Part shown: positions 1 to 10,975 of the stretch, piece after piece
How the letters are laid out: each line of letters starts with the position of its first letter
How positions within the stretch are numbered: position 1 is the stretch's first letter
Source of the DNA: Panaeolus papilionaceus
Lineage: Eukaryota; Basidiomycota; Agaricomycetes; Agaricales
Direction: 5' to 3'
Length of the DNA: 64,000 bases
Assembly (NCBI GenBank): GCA_015501605.1
Contig: JADNRZ010000016.1
Coordinates: 186,001-250,000 of the forward strand
Notes under the pieces: generated by a model
Seen by the model: the letters and a program-made list of their open reading frames with translations, nothing else
What the model was told of the DNA's origin: nothing
The model's database searches: none
Position numbers and translations under genes: made by a program

Positions 1-59
1 CAGATCACAACACAGAAGACACTGCAGAGGCAGAAGGGGAGGGAGACACCCCCAGAACA

Positions 60-172
60 ACCTCAAACGCCCCCCTCCCAGCGTCCACCTACCTCCCCCA
101 ATTCTCAACCGAGCGAGACCGCGGGGACTGTTCGATATGAATGAAGTCGCCTCGGGCGCCTGTGTTTTTCTA
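60..172. repeat. Module R, copy 1 (edge of a duplication)
   Basis: This stretch resembles 6047-6150 and 9160-9250: all three contain a 'cctcaaa' start, a C-rich middle and an end like 'ttcgatgtggatgaagtcgcc'. Copies 2 and 3 each lie just upstream of a GTPase gene on the minus strand. Copy 1 therefore probably marks a third GTPase unit lying left of the window or lost. Confidence 0.6.
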
Positions 173-330
173 GTCGCCGTAGCTTCCATGCTTCGTGAAT
201 GCCGAGCTTCGAGTCGTCATAGCTTTCTACCTGTAATGATTCGAATCCAAGTACATCCTTCCCCCTCCACGTACCTCCCCCTACTTGACTCCATTTATGT
301 AGCACCCACTAGATTCTTCGTGCTGTGAGG

Positions 331-876
331 ATGCAGGGAGATGTGACCGGTGTTGAGATCGTGTAGTCTCTCTCGTTCCCCTTCTCCTTCTTCGATCCCC
401 ACCCCCCCTTCTGTTCCTTTTTCTTTGGGCGTTAGAGGCGATGATGGGTGTGCAGAAAGGAACGAAGAAAGACGAGGGGAAGGAGATAAAGAAATGTAGA
501 GAGAAGGGATGTGTGGAGCTGCTTAAATACGCGCGGATAGTGGGACATAAAAAATGTGATTCAGGAGGTGATGAACCTACAAATCACATCCAATGTTCAT
601 CCATTGTTCACCAACAAATCAGTTAGCATTTTCGAAGGGTTTCGAATGCAAAATACGAAATCACGCACCGAGTCCCGTGGATAGGGATACATCATCCCCA
701 ACGCACGTCCTCTCCCCTTTCCCATGGAGCTAGATAAGCGCGCAGCGCGAAGGTGGATAACCATGCGGTTGGGCATATTGTCAGATATGGATTTGGAGGG
801 AGGTGGTGAAAAAGTGTTCTTTCTATTTAGAAGGGATTAGGAGATTAGAACATTTAGATTAGATTGAATTATAGTT
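331..876. other. Gap without a recognisable gene
   Basis: I see only short open frames and purine-rich stretches here, with no recognisable domain and no RNA gene. It separates module R from a doubtful minus-strand coding-like region. Confidence 0.4.
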
Positions 877-1585
877 TCATTCAAATCGAGGTAGAGAGGA
901 GAGGAGAATTGAGAGAACGAGCGAATAAGCAGGGGCGAACCTCCCCCCCCCTCCCCCTGCTCTGACACACCCACTCTCCGCTAAAAACACCGTCCTCGCC
1001 CTTCCTGCAACGCTCAAACTCCTAGCTCCAGTTGCGGCGAATACGGCGGATCCCTGTTCGACCGTGCCGAGATCGAAGTGTGGGTGAGGGGTGCTGTTGT
1101 GGATGTCTCGAGCGTTGCGCATGGAGGAGGGTGTTATGAGGGTGACCCAGCCTTTGGAAAAAACGCGATCGAGTTTGGGGTCGGAGGGATTTGAGCGGGA
1201 GGGATTGAGGGAGGAAGACGAAGACGAAAGCCGGACCGTGCTCGTTTTGTATAACACACAATACCCACCATTCTCTCATTTTGAAATTTAATGGTAGGCT
1301 TTCTGCTATATCACGCCCCAGATTCGTGAGGCTCCCATTCACGTTCATCATCTTCTGGACTAATCTCGCCCAGTCGTCGAGTTCGAGAGGTGAAGGTTGG
1401 GAGAGCGCGTATGAGAGGGGGTTGTAGCACGACTGCGCTAGTGACTGTCGAGTGATGCCATCAGCGGAACATGCCTCGCCGCCGGCATGGCAAGCAATCC
1501 AATTTGGTTTTGATCCTGTCTTCTTCCTTGACGTCAACCACCACAAATGACGGCAATGAATAATCTTCTTTATCTCCTGTTCCAA
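877..1585 (-). other. Doubtful gene remnant, hypothetical
   Basis: Two long minus-strand frames overlap: 1022-1585 (187 codons) and 877-1257 (126 codons). The first contains protein-like stretches such as LELDDWARLVQKMM and KMREWWVLCVIQNEHG. The second contains HPHFDLGTVEQGSAVFA. Both look more protein-like than chance, and one gene with a frameshift or intron near 1200-1260 would join them. I do not recognise the family. The region lies in a degenerate duplicated block, so a decayed gene is the likeliest reading; chance open frames are possible. Confidence 0.25.
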
Positions 1586-1763
1586 TTCGAACGCAAAATT
1601 GGACTGTTAAAATGTGTATTATGATGGACCTAGACGACGACGTTGTCGCTATGCTCCGTTTTGAATCTCATCACGTTTTACACCATACACTCATGTTATT
1701 TTTCTACTTCTGCATAGATTGGAGACCTAACTCTCTGATCGAGCCTTGGAGGCATGCGACTGA

Positions 1764-3988
1764 GACTCAGACTCAGACTCAGGGAGCGACGGGAGTGACG
1801 AGTCTGAAGGAACATCGGGTGAGGAAGGGGGAGAGGTGGAAGTGAGAGCGCAGGATGAGATAGAGGGAGATTATGGGTATGTGTTTTGGTCCTTTCTTTT
1901 CATTTTCTTTCATTTTCCTGTATTTCTCCTCCAATTTCTCTAATTCCTCATATCTCTCCTATCCTTAAATTTATCTCATCCAGACATGAATCAGCACCCA
2001 CTAACGCTACCAGCGTGATGCATTCAACATCTCCTCCTCGTGCACTTCAGGCGGAGGGTCTAATTCCCTGGCGGGGATATTGAAGAAAGGGTGGGACCTG
2101 ACGATTGAGGAATAGGAGGCGCAGTTTAAGGATGATTTGAGGAAGGTGTCAGGGTGGGGAGGAAGAGGAGGAAGGTGGGTTTATATCTTTTTACCCCTCT
2201 TATAGAGGAGAAGGACACGAAGAACACGAACCTAAACTCACAAAATGAAACAGAAAGGCCGCCACCCCGGCCCCATCCTCTCACACCAAGTCAAATACCT
2301 CATCAGGGACGGCAACCAAGCCTACATCGACAACAACCCACACAAAGTCACCCGTATCGAGCCTTGCACATTCGCTGTGTGGTCTGTCTTCGCCAACTGC
2401 TACGGTGATATGGAGAAACAGAACAGGGCACTGCAGTTGAGGATTATGGGGGCGCATTTGCAAGGGGATGGTGGGGGGTGAATGGGGTTGGCGAGGATGA
2501 GTAGGGAGATGGGGTTCAACTAGTAGCCGTTGTATTGGTCTAGAAGGCGTATGCTGATGATCCGACGAATGTGGATGTGCTTTGAGATAGGGCCGCGTTG
2601 GCGAGGGAGATGGGGGATTGGAGAACAGTGGGTCTTTTTCTTTCACCCATACTCTTTGAAACAGGATTGATGAGATGATGATGCGATGAATAGGCTTAAG
2701 GCGCATACCTGGTGATCCTCAAACGCGTCCCGCACGACCTTACAGTTCTGAGAGAGCTGCATACGATATTGGTGGAGCTCTCGGAATATGACCTGTGTGC
2801 GGCACTGTTCCAGGATGCACTGGATAGTTGCATGAAGAGGTATCGTGGGGGATGCCTGGCGCCTCGTCCTCTGCTTCCTTTTCCACCACCACCACTGCCC
2901 ATGGACCCCTCTAGCTCTGACCCTTCTGTCTCTGCTCCTGGTTCTTCCTCTACCCCTACTCCCGGCCCCTCCATTCAACCCGAACAACCTGAACATCAAC
3001 ACTCATTCTCTCTCCTCGCCCTTTTCTATCTCTCGTCCCCTCTTGTGTTATTCACCCCTCTTGAAAGAACCCCCAAAACTGAAAAAGCCACCAGACAAGC
3101 GGCGTCTGCGTTCTCCTGCAGACTGCAGCATGTATGAAGAATATAGGGGGGATGATGGATGCAGCGGATGTATATGAGCACGGTGAGTGGTTTTGCGGGT
3201 TTTGATCTTGGAATTTTGGGGCGCTGTTTTAGCCTTTGAGCGATGTTGCTCTTTTGCTGTCGTTTTCGCTTCTTTTTTCGAGCCTGCATCTCTTTCGCAT
3301 ATTTTTCGCATCTCTTTCTCTTTGATTGGACTGGTCTTGATCTGAATACTTTATTCACGCTTTTCACGTTTCTTTTTTGTTTTTGTTTTTGTTTTTGTTT
3401 TTTTTTTTGGTTACATGTGCTGTGGGCACGTCTGGTCGCGGTGACTAGCTTCAGCGCATGCTTTTGAAATCCTTTATCCCTCGCTAGTCCTCGATGTTTC
3501 TTACTGTCTTCGTCATTTCTGTGTCCGAAATCTCAGTCATCGATTTCTGCAAAAAATGCAAACAGGTCCCACTGGCCCACCTGGTACCCCCCACCCCCTC
3601 CACAGCCGAAGACCCCGACCGTGACCCCCCTCTTTGCCGAGGACAAATCCTCGAACGCGGCCAAAGCGAAGGCGGGGGGAGGCGAGACGAAGATGGCGAA
3701 TGTGAGTGGGACACCTAGGATTCCGACAAATGAGAATCCTGGCATCGTTGCGGTATATGGGCAGACTTATGTTGCTACGAAGAGTTATCAAGGTGCTGTA
3801 TAATCTGTAAGTGTCTGTCTTCCTCGTTTCCCTTTTCTTTCATTTCTTCCCCTGTTTGTCGAGCATTGCTCGCCCAATTCCACAGTCTACCTCCTCCATA
3901 CCTACGACAACTACCCGTCCTGACCAAATACCGCAAACTGCACGGTACGACGGCGGTGGGGGTGAGGGGGCGGAGTATAATTCGGGGA
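1764..3988 (+). pseudogene. TFIIIC TPR subunit (tau131/Sfc4/GTF3C3 type) pseudogene, copy 1
   Basis: The intact protein is the TPR-rich subunit of RNA polymerase III factor TFIIIC, which helps place TFIIIB at tRNA and 5S genes. Pieces follow the family order. An acidic Ser/Asp/Glu-rich N-terminal part starts at 1764. A segment with LKKGWDLTIEE and AQFKDDLRKVSG follows, then a TPR unit at 2245-2480 (LIRDGNQAYIDNN, NRALQLRIMGAHL), then AYADDPTNVDVL and RAALAREMGDWR, then LKRVPHDLTVLRELHTILVE from 2712, and late pieces at 3690-3800 and 3900-3970 (PTNENPGIVAVYGQTYVATK, LTKYRKLHG). It is broken: in-frame TAG at 2113-2115, TGA at 2583-2585, several frame changes, and a missing 3' end where it joins unrelated sequence at about 3989. 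Introns are retained, so it is a genomic duplicate and not a retrocopy. Confidence 0.8.
3371..3412. repeat. T-rich microsatellite (GTTTTT)n
   Basis: A run of G(T)5 units ends in a long T tract. It lies inside an intron-like part of the TFIIIC pseudogene. Confidence 0.8.
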
Positions 3989-4023
3989 GAGTCTTGCGTT
4001 GACCCAAGCGTAAAATGCACTCC
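3989..4023. repeat. Shared breakpoint sequence, copy 1
   Basis: About 35 bases (gagtcttg..ccaagc..taaaatgcactcc) recur at 11318-11352. Here they directly cut off the TFIIIC pseudogene. In the second copy they lie about 350 bases past the end of the recognisable gene. They mark a duplication or deletion junction. Confidence 0.65.
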
Positions 4024-4326
4024 CCTAGACTCCATATGCCAGACGCGTCAGAAGGTGTCAATTCGGGGCAGGTCATAGATTTGGAATTGAAGGAATGGAC
4101 TCATAATTTTGCATATGATCTTTTTCACAAATCCGGCGTTTGGCAATATTGCAAATGGTCTCCGATAATAATGTGGCCTCCCAAAACTGATGATGTCATA
4201 AATATTTTATCACTGAAGCAAATATACACAAGTGTAGTACGCGATTATTATAATCCTGATGTCCAAACTTGAATCAATGACATCGCGAAAGCACCTGATA
4301 GAGAAAGACATACCAGTGATAGTGAC

Positions 4327-5625
4327 TCAGTCGGAAGCTCTGTGCTTAGAAAGCATGCTTCCCCACTGTTTCAATTTGTTGGTTGCCCTTTTGGATATTC
4401 CAAGGCGAGGTGTCGGGGTAGGAGGTTCCAGGGTGAAAGGAGGATCAGCTGGTGATTCAAACTCTTGCAACTCTTCCTTGAACTTGGCAAACTGCACCTG
4501 CACCTCCTCAAGTTGCACAATCAAAATGGCTTTGAGTTCTTTATCTGATTGCTCTGTCGCCATCTGCAGCTCTGGCTGAATGTTGGCTTGCTGCATTTGA
4601 AGGTCGTGGATCCGTGTTTGGAGGTCATTGTAGATGTGTGATGCAAATGGTGTTTCTCGAAGGGGAAGGTGAATTGATTTCTCAATTCTGGAAGGAGGAA
4701 AGGATGTCCCTCGCTGATTATAAGCATTGTCTAAAATAAAAAGAGCTGACTGTGCTGTGTTGTGAAACTTGACAGTATTGGCTCCTTGGGCAATGTAATC
4801 CTAATGAGCATCATGGGTGTACAGCTAATATTCTGAGAATGTCCTGAGAGCAGCATACCTTCCATATCTCCTCACGAAGCTGGTTAAAGTTTCCTTCTGC
4901 ACGTCTCATTGTGTTTATGTTCCAAATTAAGTCCCACATCGTAGAAACAATAGTGACATTCCTCGCTGACTGGACCCCTATCAATGCCTCGAAAGTCTGC
5001 AGGACCTGTCTTTGGCTTCTGGGCAAACGAGGGTTATTGATTGGTGTATGGTAAAGAATGTGGAAGAAACCTAAATTTCTAGTAAGTATTAAAGTCAGCA
5101 TGTGCTCCTAAAAGAGAGACGACTGGAAATTAGTACGGATTTGTTTGAATCATATTTTTTAACATGGAAACTACGCTCATCGCTGATATCTTGCTATCAG
5201 CAAAGCCGGGAACGTCCACCAAATAAATGGGAGAATCGCTGCCTTGCACCCTCTTCACAGCATTTATAATTCGATATATTGAAACAGTTTGTGTGAACCC
5301 CTCCAGCTTATCGCTTGAAAGACCAAGTGAGGGGTTTGATGCGGCTGCTTCTATGAACTACCCAGGAGATATTGAAGTTGACCGAAATTAATATTAATAA
5401 TGGCGATAAGACTCACACTACTCTTCCCTGACCCAGTCGGACCAAGTAGCCTATGTGTACAGGTGTGAGTCACAATCTCGGCCTGGTATGAAAGTGCATG
5501 TACACAACCACGAAATAACTACCACTTCCATCTATGAACCCTACTTTTGAGACCTTTTCTACCGATACAGCTCCAAGAACCTTAACGTATTTAAGCTTGG
5601 TTGCAAAATCCGGGATCGTGGACAT
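4327..5625 (-). CDS. P-loop GTPase-like protein, copy A
   Basis: A G-domain protein of a family expanded in mushrooms; cellular role unknown. I read five exons: 5625-5504, 5450-5417, 5357-5164, 5078-4859 and 4800-4327, giving about 347 residues. The start is the ATG of MSTIPDFATKLK. Visible G motifs are G1 GPTGSGKSS split by an intron after the second Ser, G3 DVPGFAD, and a G4-like TIVSTMWD in place of NKxD. A Gln/Glu-rich coiled-coil stretch (LQMATEQSDKELKAIL) and a Lys-rich tail follow. The frame is open throughout, so the gene appears intact. Copy B at 7338-8825 has the same five-exon plan with exons 1-4 of equal length, and the 3' flanks also match. Closest relatives would be AIG1/septin-like GTPases; substrate and partners cannot be read here. 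Confidence 0.8.
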
Positions 5626-5869
5626 TGGAATGACGCAGAGGGTGATGGGTTCTAAGGGGGGTGCTGGTGAGTAGAAGGTAAGGTGATGGATGAGCGACAA
5701 GGGCACAGCTATTTTTGTCTGACGTGCATGAGTAGGTCTCGTGAGGTTCTCATGATTAGCTCTCATGCTCAGGCTGATCGGGCTATGATATAAATACTAC
5801 TATTCAATTAAAAAACCCATTAATAACGCCCATATACCCCATATGCACAACATACAAAAACCCAATATC

Positions 5870-6160
5870 TCATCCTAGGTCTGCGTTAAAGTTGAAGTAG
5901 CCTCGATGGAGTCCTCTCAGTGCTACGCCCTCGAGTCTCTCTCTCTCTCTCCTGTTCGCTTGCCCCTCACCCTCACCCCCCAAATCAAAATGAAGACCAC
6001 CCCCCGAACCATCACTTGTGGCAGGGTTGGAAGAACCAGACTCAAAAACCTCAAACGCCCCCTCCACAACATCCACCCACTTCCCCTAATTCCCCCCATT
6101 CCTCGAGCGAGGGGCCTGTTCGATGTGGATGAAGTCGCCTCGGGCACCTTCACTCTCTAG
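5870..6160 (-). repeat. Module R, copy 2
   Basis: On the minus strand this reads as a coding-like stretch ending GYFNFNADLG followed by a stop. Copy 3 (8985-9250) has RLFNADLG at the same place, and copy 1 (60-172) keeps only the other end. It lies 5' of GTPase copy A. It may be the tail of an unknown upstream gene duplicated with the GTPase. I do not recognise the protein. Confidence 0.5.
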
Positions 6161-7257
6161 ATTATCAATTTCCAATAGAGCGTAGAGTCCTGTTGCGCCT
6201 GGCACTTCGGCGTTTGGTTTTGGTTTTGGGTAAAAGCCATTCTCTTTCGGTGGACATCAGAGAGCTTGCTACTAATCATGTATTACTAGAACCACACGAG
6301 AGATAAAATTGGTCAAAACCACTGTTGATTCCTGAGATATATGCGTACAGCAGAAGATTTTTGCGACACGGCGCTCATGGATTCTGGAACTTTAAAAATT
6401 AAAATCAAACGCTCATCATAGACCCAAGCGTTTTTCTCGCCATGCAAGGATGATCTGTTTCCCCAAAGGAGCACATTTCGTTTTGTAGCTAGAACGGAGA
6501 TGATACCACTTTGAACCATACAGTACCGTCCGCAAAAGGGCAAAATATATAGCGCCCAAACTGTGATTCCATCTCAATCTCGCAAGAACTCGACGCGCCT
6601 GTGCCAGTGTCCGACTACACACTGCGCAAAAGCCCTGGCGTTGGAACTCTCCGGCAACACTTTTTGCTGGCCTGCTGACATCCTTCGTACTCTCCTCTGC
6701 TCACTTCACACTCACCTTCTCTTTTCTTCTCCACCCCTCTCACATATCGACCCCACGAACTCGCACTGCGTCTCACTACTTTCCTTTCCATCCCGACTTC
6801 TTGTGCCCTCTGAATCCCCTTTCACGCTTTTATTAGGACCTCCCCACGCGCACATCAACGACTTTGGATAAGAGAAGAATGATGAATTGTCTTGGAGAAA
6901 CATCCAGAATGAGCTCAAGAGAGAAGCAAGTGATGAGAAACTGACAAGCGCCCGTGCGCGTGAACGATAGATCGATGCGAATCCAACTTGCCTCATGTAC
7001 CCCTACTTTCGTCCATTCCAGGTGTACTCAGATGCACTCATCGCCTCGTAGCTTCCGATTTCTATTAATTCAGACGATTCAGCCGCTCGACTGAGGTGTG
7101 ATAATTCAAGAACATTCCGTCTAGCTCTCACTCGCCTTCGACATACCTCCCTCCTCTCGACTCATTTATCTAGTGCCCAGCTGCGTTCTGTGATACTGAC
7201 ACCTATATACATGTAATACAATTGACCAATGCCTAGTGTGATTAAACTCGAAGCTTG
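6161..7257. other. Gap between duplicated GTPase units
   Basis: No gene is supported. A short motif near 7070 (ctattaattcagacgattcagc) recurs near 9330, showing that this spacer is also partly duplicated. A pyrimidine-rich stretch lies at about 6700-6850. Confidence 0.4.
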
Positions 7258-7337
7258 ACGTTCAAACTCGAATCAACAACATCGTCGTGGCCCCTGATAG
7301 AGCGACGACTTACCAGTGATGGTGCTTAAAGTTTCAA

Positions 7338-8825
7338 TCAGAAGCTATGTGCTTCGAAACAAGAAAGCTTGTTTCCCCACCGTTTCAATTTGGTGGTCAC
7401 CTTTGTCAATATTCTGCGCTTCAGTGATCTGGCTTCTGGTGTCGAGGGGCCGGCTACTGGTTCCGACAGAGCCGGAGGGACCACTGCAGGCGCCAATGCA
7501 AGTGGTTCTGGGGCTGGTGCGACTGGTTCTGGGGTCAATGCGATGGATGTTTGGGTTGGAAGAGGGTTAGGTGTTGGTGCAGCAGTATCGACGGTTGGTA
7601 GTACAGGGGACAGGGTGACAGGAGGATCAGCTTCTAACCCCAGCTCGTGTAACTCTTCCTCAAACTTTGTGCACAGTACCTGCACGTCCTCGAGCTGCGG
7701 GACTAAAACGGCTTTGAGCTTTTCATCTGATCGCTCTGTTGCCATCTGCAGCTCTGATTCGGCGCTCGCTTGCTGCATGTGAAGATGGTGGATGCGTGTT
7801 TGGAGGTCGTTGTGAATGTGGGAGGCGAATGGTGTGTCTCGAAGGGGGAGATGACTTGAGTTCTGGATGCTGAATTTACCAAACCAGCCGCCTCGGCCGT
7901 AAGCGTCGTCTAAAATGGTAAGAGCGGACTCTGTTGTGTTGTGGAACTTGACGATGCTGGCTCCTTGGGTGATGCATTCCTTATGGGTATCGTGGTGTAG
8001 AGTAAGCTTAATGTCACAAGAATGTCCTGAGAGCAGCATACCTTCCATATTTCGTCACGAAGCTGGTTAAAGTTTCCTTCTGCGCGTCTCCTTCTGTTTT
8101 TGTTCCAAACTGAGTCCCACATCGTTGAAACGATGGTGATGTTACTTGCTGACGTGGGCCCTGTCAACGCCTCAAAAATCCGCAGAACCTGCCTTTGGTT
8201 TCCGGATAAACGTGGGTTATTAATTGGTGTGTGATAAAGGATGCGGAAGACACGTAAATTTCTGGTAAATAATAGATATCAAAGTGAGTGTGCGGTTTTG
8301 AAGGGGAGACGACTGAAATTTACGGAAGCGTTTGGATCATATCTTTTAACATGGATACTATACTCATCGCCGATATTTTTCTATCTGCAAAACCGGGGAC
8401 ATCTACTATATAAATGGCAGAACCCATGTCCTTTGCCACCGCATTTTTAAGTTGATATATGGATATGGACTTCGTGAACCCCTCCAGCTTATCGCTGGAG
8501 AGACCGAGTGCGGTGTTGGACTCGGATGCGACTGCTTCGATAAACTATCCGATTGCCAAAGAGATATATTGAAGTTGACCCCAAAATAGTGATGGTGATA
8601 CAACTCACACTACTCTTCCCTGACCCAGTCGGGCCCAGTAGCCTATGTGAACAGATATAAGTAAGTCGCATCCTCGCCATCGTCTGTTTAACCCCACACT
8701 TACACATATACGACAATGCCGTAAAACTGGTTCAGGACTCCTAGTTTTGAGACTTTTTCTACCGATACAGCTCCAAGGACGCTGATCCTCTTGAAATTGG
8801 TTGCATAATCTGGGATCGTGGACAT
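7338..8825 (-). CDS. P-loop GTPase-like protein, copy B
   Basis: Paralog of the gene at 4327-5625. Exons read as 8825-8704, 8642-8609, 8544-8351, 8261-8042 and 7979-7338, about 403 residues. Exons 1-4 have exactly the lengths of copy A (122, 34, 194 and 220 nt). Motifs are GPTGSGKSS, then SSDKLEGFTKSISIY in the switch region, DVPGFAD, and TIVSTMWD as the base-recognition motif. A helical Glu-rich stretch (LQMATERSDEKLKAVL) follows. The C-terminus is longer than in copy A because of a Pro/Ala/Thr-rich linker rich in PEP repeats before a basic end (KVTTKLKRWGNK). The frame is open. I infer a recent local duplication with linker growth or loss; function is unknown. Confidence 0.8.
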
Positions 8826-8984
8826 CGGGATGGAGCAGGGTGTGGTAAGTACCAAGGGGAGTGCTGGATGGATGACATTGGGATGACATTGGACGTGCGG
8901 GGGAAAGCACAGCACGCCGTGCTTATCGGCCGAAGATATATTTAAAACCCATATACCCCATCATGAAATACAGGAACCCACAAT

Positions 8985-9250
8985 CAACTCCTAGGTCTGC
9001 GTTAAAAAGTCGAGATAGCCCCCTCTTCGTTAGCGCGCATCGAATCCTAGGGTCCAGTGCCGCCAGTGCCTCTCTTTCCCACTCCACACTCTCACCTGAC
9101 TCTAACTCCAAGTAGTCTAAATTAAAAGACTCCGAAGAAGACCCTGAACAACAGTCGACAACCTCAAAAACCCATCTCATAACATTCACTCATCTTCACC
9201 AATTCTCCACACTCTGAGAGCGCAGGGACTATTCGATGTGGATAAAGTCG
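8985..9250 (-). repeat. Module R, copy 3
   Basis: Same layout as 5870-6160: minus-strand coding-like sequence with ...RLFNADLG, placed 5' of GTPase copy B. In this copy the frame runs on past NADLG without the stop seen in copy 2, and the Ser/Glu-rich middle differs. It is a decayed shared segment. Confidence 0.5.
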
Positions 9251-9430
9251 CCTTTGCACCTCTACTTTTCTCCAATATGGGTGTCCTCATCCCCTCGTGG
9301 CTCCTAGTTCTATTGATTCAGACGATTCAGCTGGCGTTTATTTCTCTTCAGCCTACTCTGATTTCAGGTCTGCTTCTCGGTGTTTTGGGCCTAGGGAGGT
9401 GGGTGTGGAGGTGACAGGTGAGGAAAGTTG

Positions 9431-10975
9431 AGGGATGCGGCGGATGTTCATGACCATGGTGAGTATTTTTGCAGATATTGTGGTTGTGTTTGGGTTTTGT
9501 GATTTTGCTTGCACCTTTCTTTGCCTACTTCTTGATTTGAGCGGGGTTACTTCCGCCTCTCTTTCTACTCGCTGTCGTTGCGTCTTTTTGGGCGATGTTG
9601 CATTAGACTCTCGGAAATCTGTCTTCTCGAGTTGCATTCCGTCGCGCATACATAGATGTGGTTTACAACCTGTCATATTTTCTTCGCGAGAACACCAGTA
9701 TATCGGTACGATCTTGCTTTTAGCGAGTTTTAGCCTTATGCTCTCCTCCTCTACTTTACGCATAACGCGCCATATCAGTGTCGTCCTATGTGGTGGCCAC
9801 TTGTCGTGGCTTTCGTCTTACTTTATCCTGAATTTGAGTTGGTTTGATGTAGGGGGTTTCTTATGGTTTTTTTTATTGGTTTCCTGTCCTATTTCTGGTC
9901 GTGACTCTTTTTCTCTCCTACTTGTCTGTTTTCATGACTACATTGTCTGGTCGAGATTTCACGTTTAACCAAGTTACTCGCGTTTTGTGGTATTTCTGGA
10001 GTTTCGGCGGGGGTTTTGGTGGTTTATTTTACGCGTTGGATTTGCTCGGTTTAGATTGACGATCCTAGCTCACAAATGGGTGCTTCTCGTGTTCATGCAG
10101 TGCTCTTTCGTTCTCCTTCCTTCCTTTCCTCCAACTAATCACATCCAATACCCAGTATGCCTCGCAGACTAAATGCGATATTGGAGGAGACGAGAAAAGC
10201 TTGGAAGTTGGTGTATACGGGTATGTTCTCTTCCTCCTCTTCCTTCCTTTCCTTTCTCATTGTATTGCTCACGCCCTTCATAGATCAATTCCTGTAAAAA
10301 GTGCAAAACCGTCACGTCTGGTCCCTCCTCCACTCTACCCCCCGGTGCCCCGCCCCAGGACCTTGAGCAGAAGACCCAACCGCCACCTCCCTCGTCGCCG
10401 CAGACCAACCCCTTAAACGCCTCTAAAGATAAGGCGGGAGGAGGGGTGACGAAGACGGCAAACGTGGATGGAGCACTTAAGATTCCGATGAAAGAGAATC
10501 CTGCCATTGGTGCGATATACGGGCAGATTTGTGTTGCTCCGACGAGTTGTCAAAGTGTTATCTGTAAGTGTCTTCCTCGTTTCCTTTTTCTTCCTGTTTG
10601 TCTAGCATTACTAACCCAACTACGCAGTCTACCTCCTCCACGCCTACGACTACTACCCCAACGACCCCATGATCTGCCTCTATCTCGCCATCGCCTCAAT
10701 AGGGAGGGTCTTGTAGCGCCAACCCGACAACCGGCACCACCTCGTAGTGCAGGTGATCATGATGGCGTTCTTGACTAAATACTGCAAACTGCGGGTTACG
10801 ACGGCAGCAGGAGTCAGGGAGGTAGAGTATAATTGTGGAAGAACGTTTTATCAGCTTGGGTCGTATTCGCATGCGGTGAAGCGTTATCAGAAGGAGTTGG
10901 AGTTGGCTGAACAGGCAAGGGTAAGTTTTAATTTCAATTTTGTGCAGGAGGACTTATGGACTGATGGGTGAATCT
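9431..10975 (+). pseudogene. TFIIIC TPR subunit (tau131/Sfc4 type) pseudogene, copy 2, C-terminal half
   Basis: Matches the later part of copy 1 and extends beyond it. Recognisable pieces are AADVHDHG before a donor site at about 9458, RLNAILEETRKAWKLVYT at 10168-10220, CKKCKTV after 10280, IPMKENPAIGAIYGQICVA around 10490, YLLHAYDYYPNDPMICLYL around 10635, and the TPR-like stretch CGRTFYQLGSYSHAVKRYQK around 10835. Breaks include an in-frame TAG at 10714-10716, where the family has Gln, and several frame changes. The first half of the gene is absent. About 700 bases between the first two pieces resemble an expanded intron with no coding signal. A working copy must lie elsewhere, since the subunit is essential in yeasts. 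Confidence 0.8.

Noticed and set aside
4811..5101. Apparent break in GTPase copy A between the G-domain and coiled-coil frames
   Set aside because: The in-phase intron 4801-4858 and reading through 4590-4720 restore one open frame identical in layout to copy B; the gene is not broken there.
9353..9763. Minus-strand basic frame of 136 codons
   Set aside because: Lies across the intron of the TFIIIC pseudogene, and a similar Lys/Arg-rich frame appears opposite the T/C-rich intron of copy 1. It is a composition effect.
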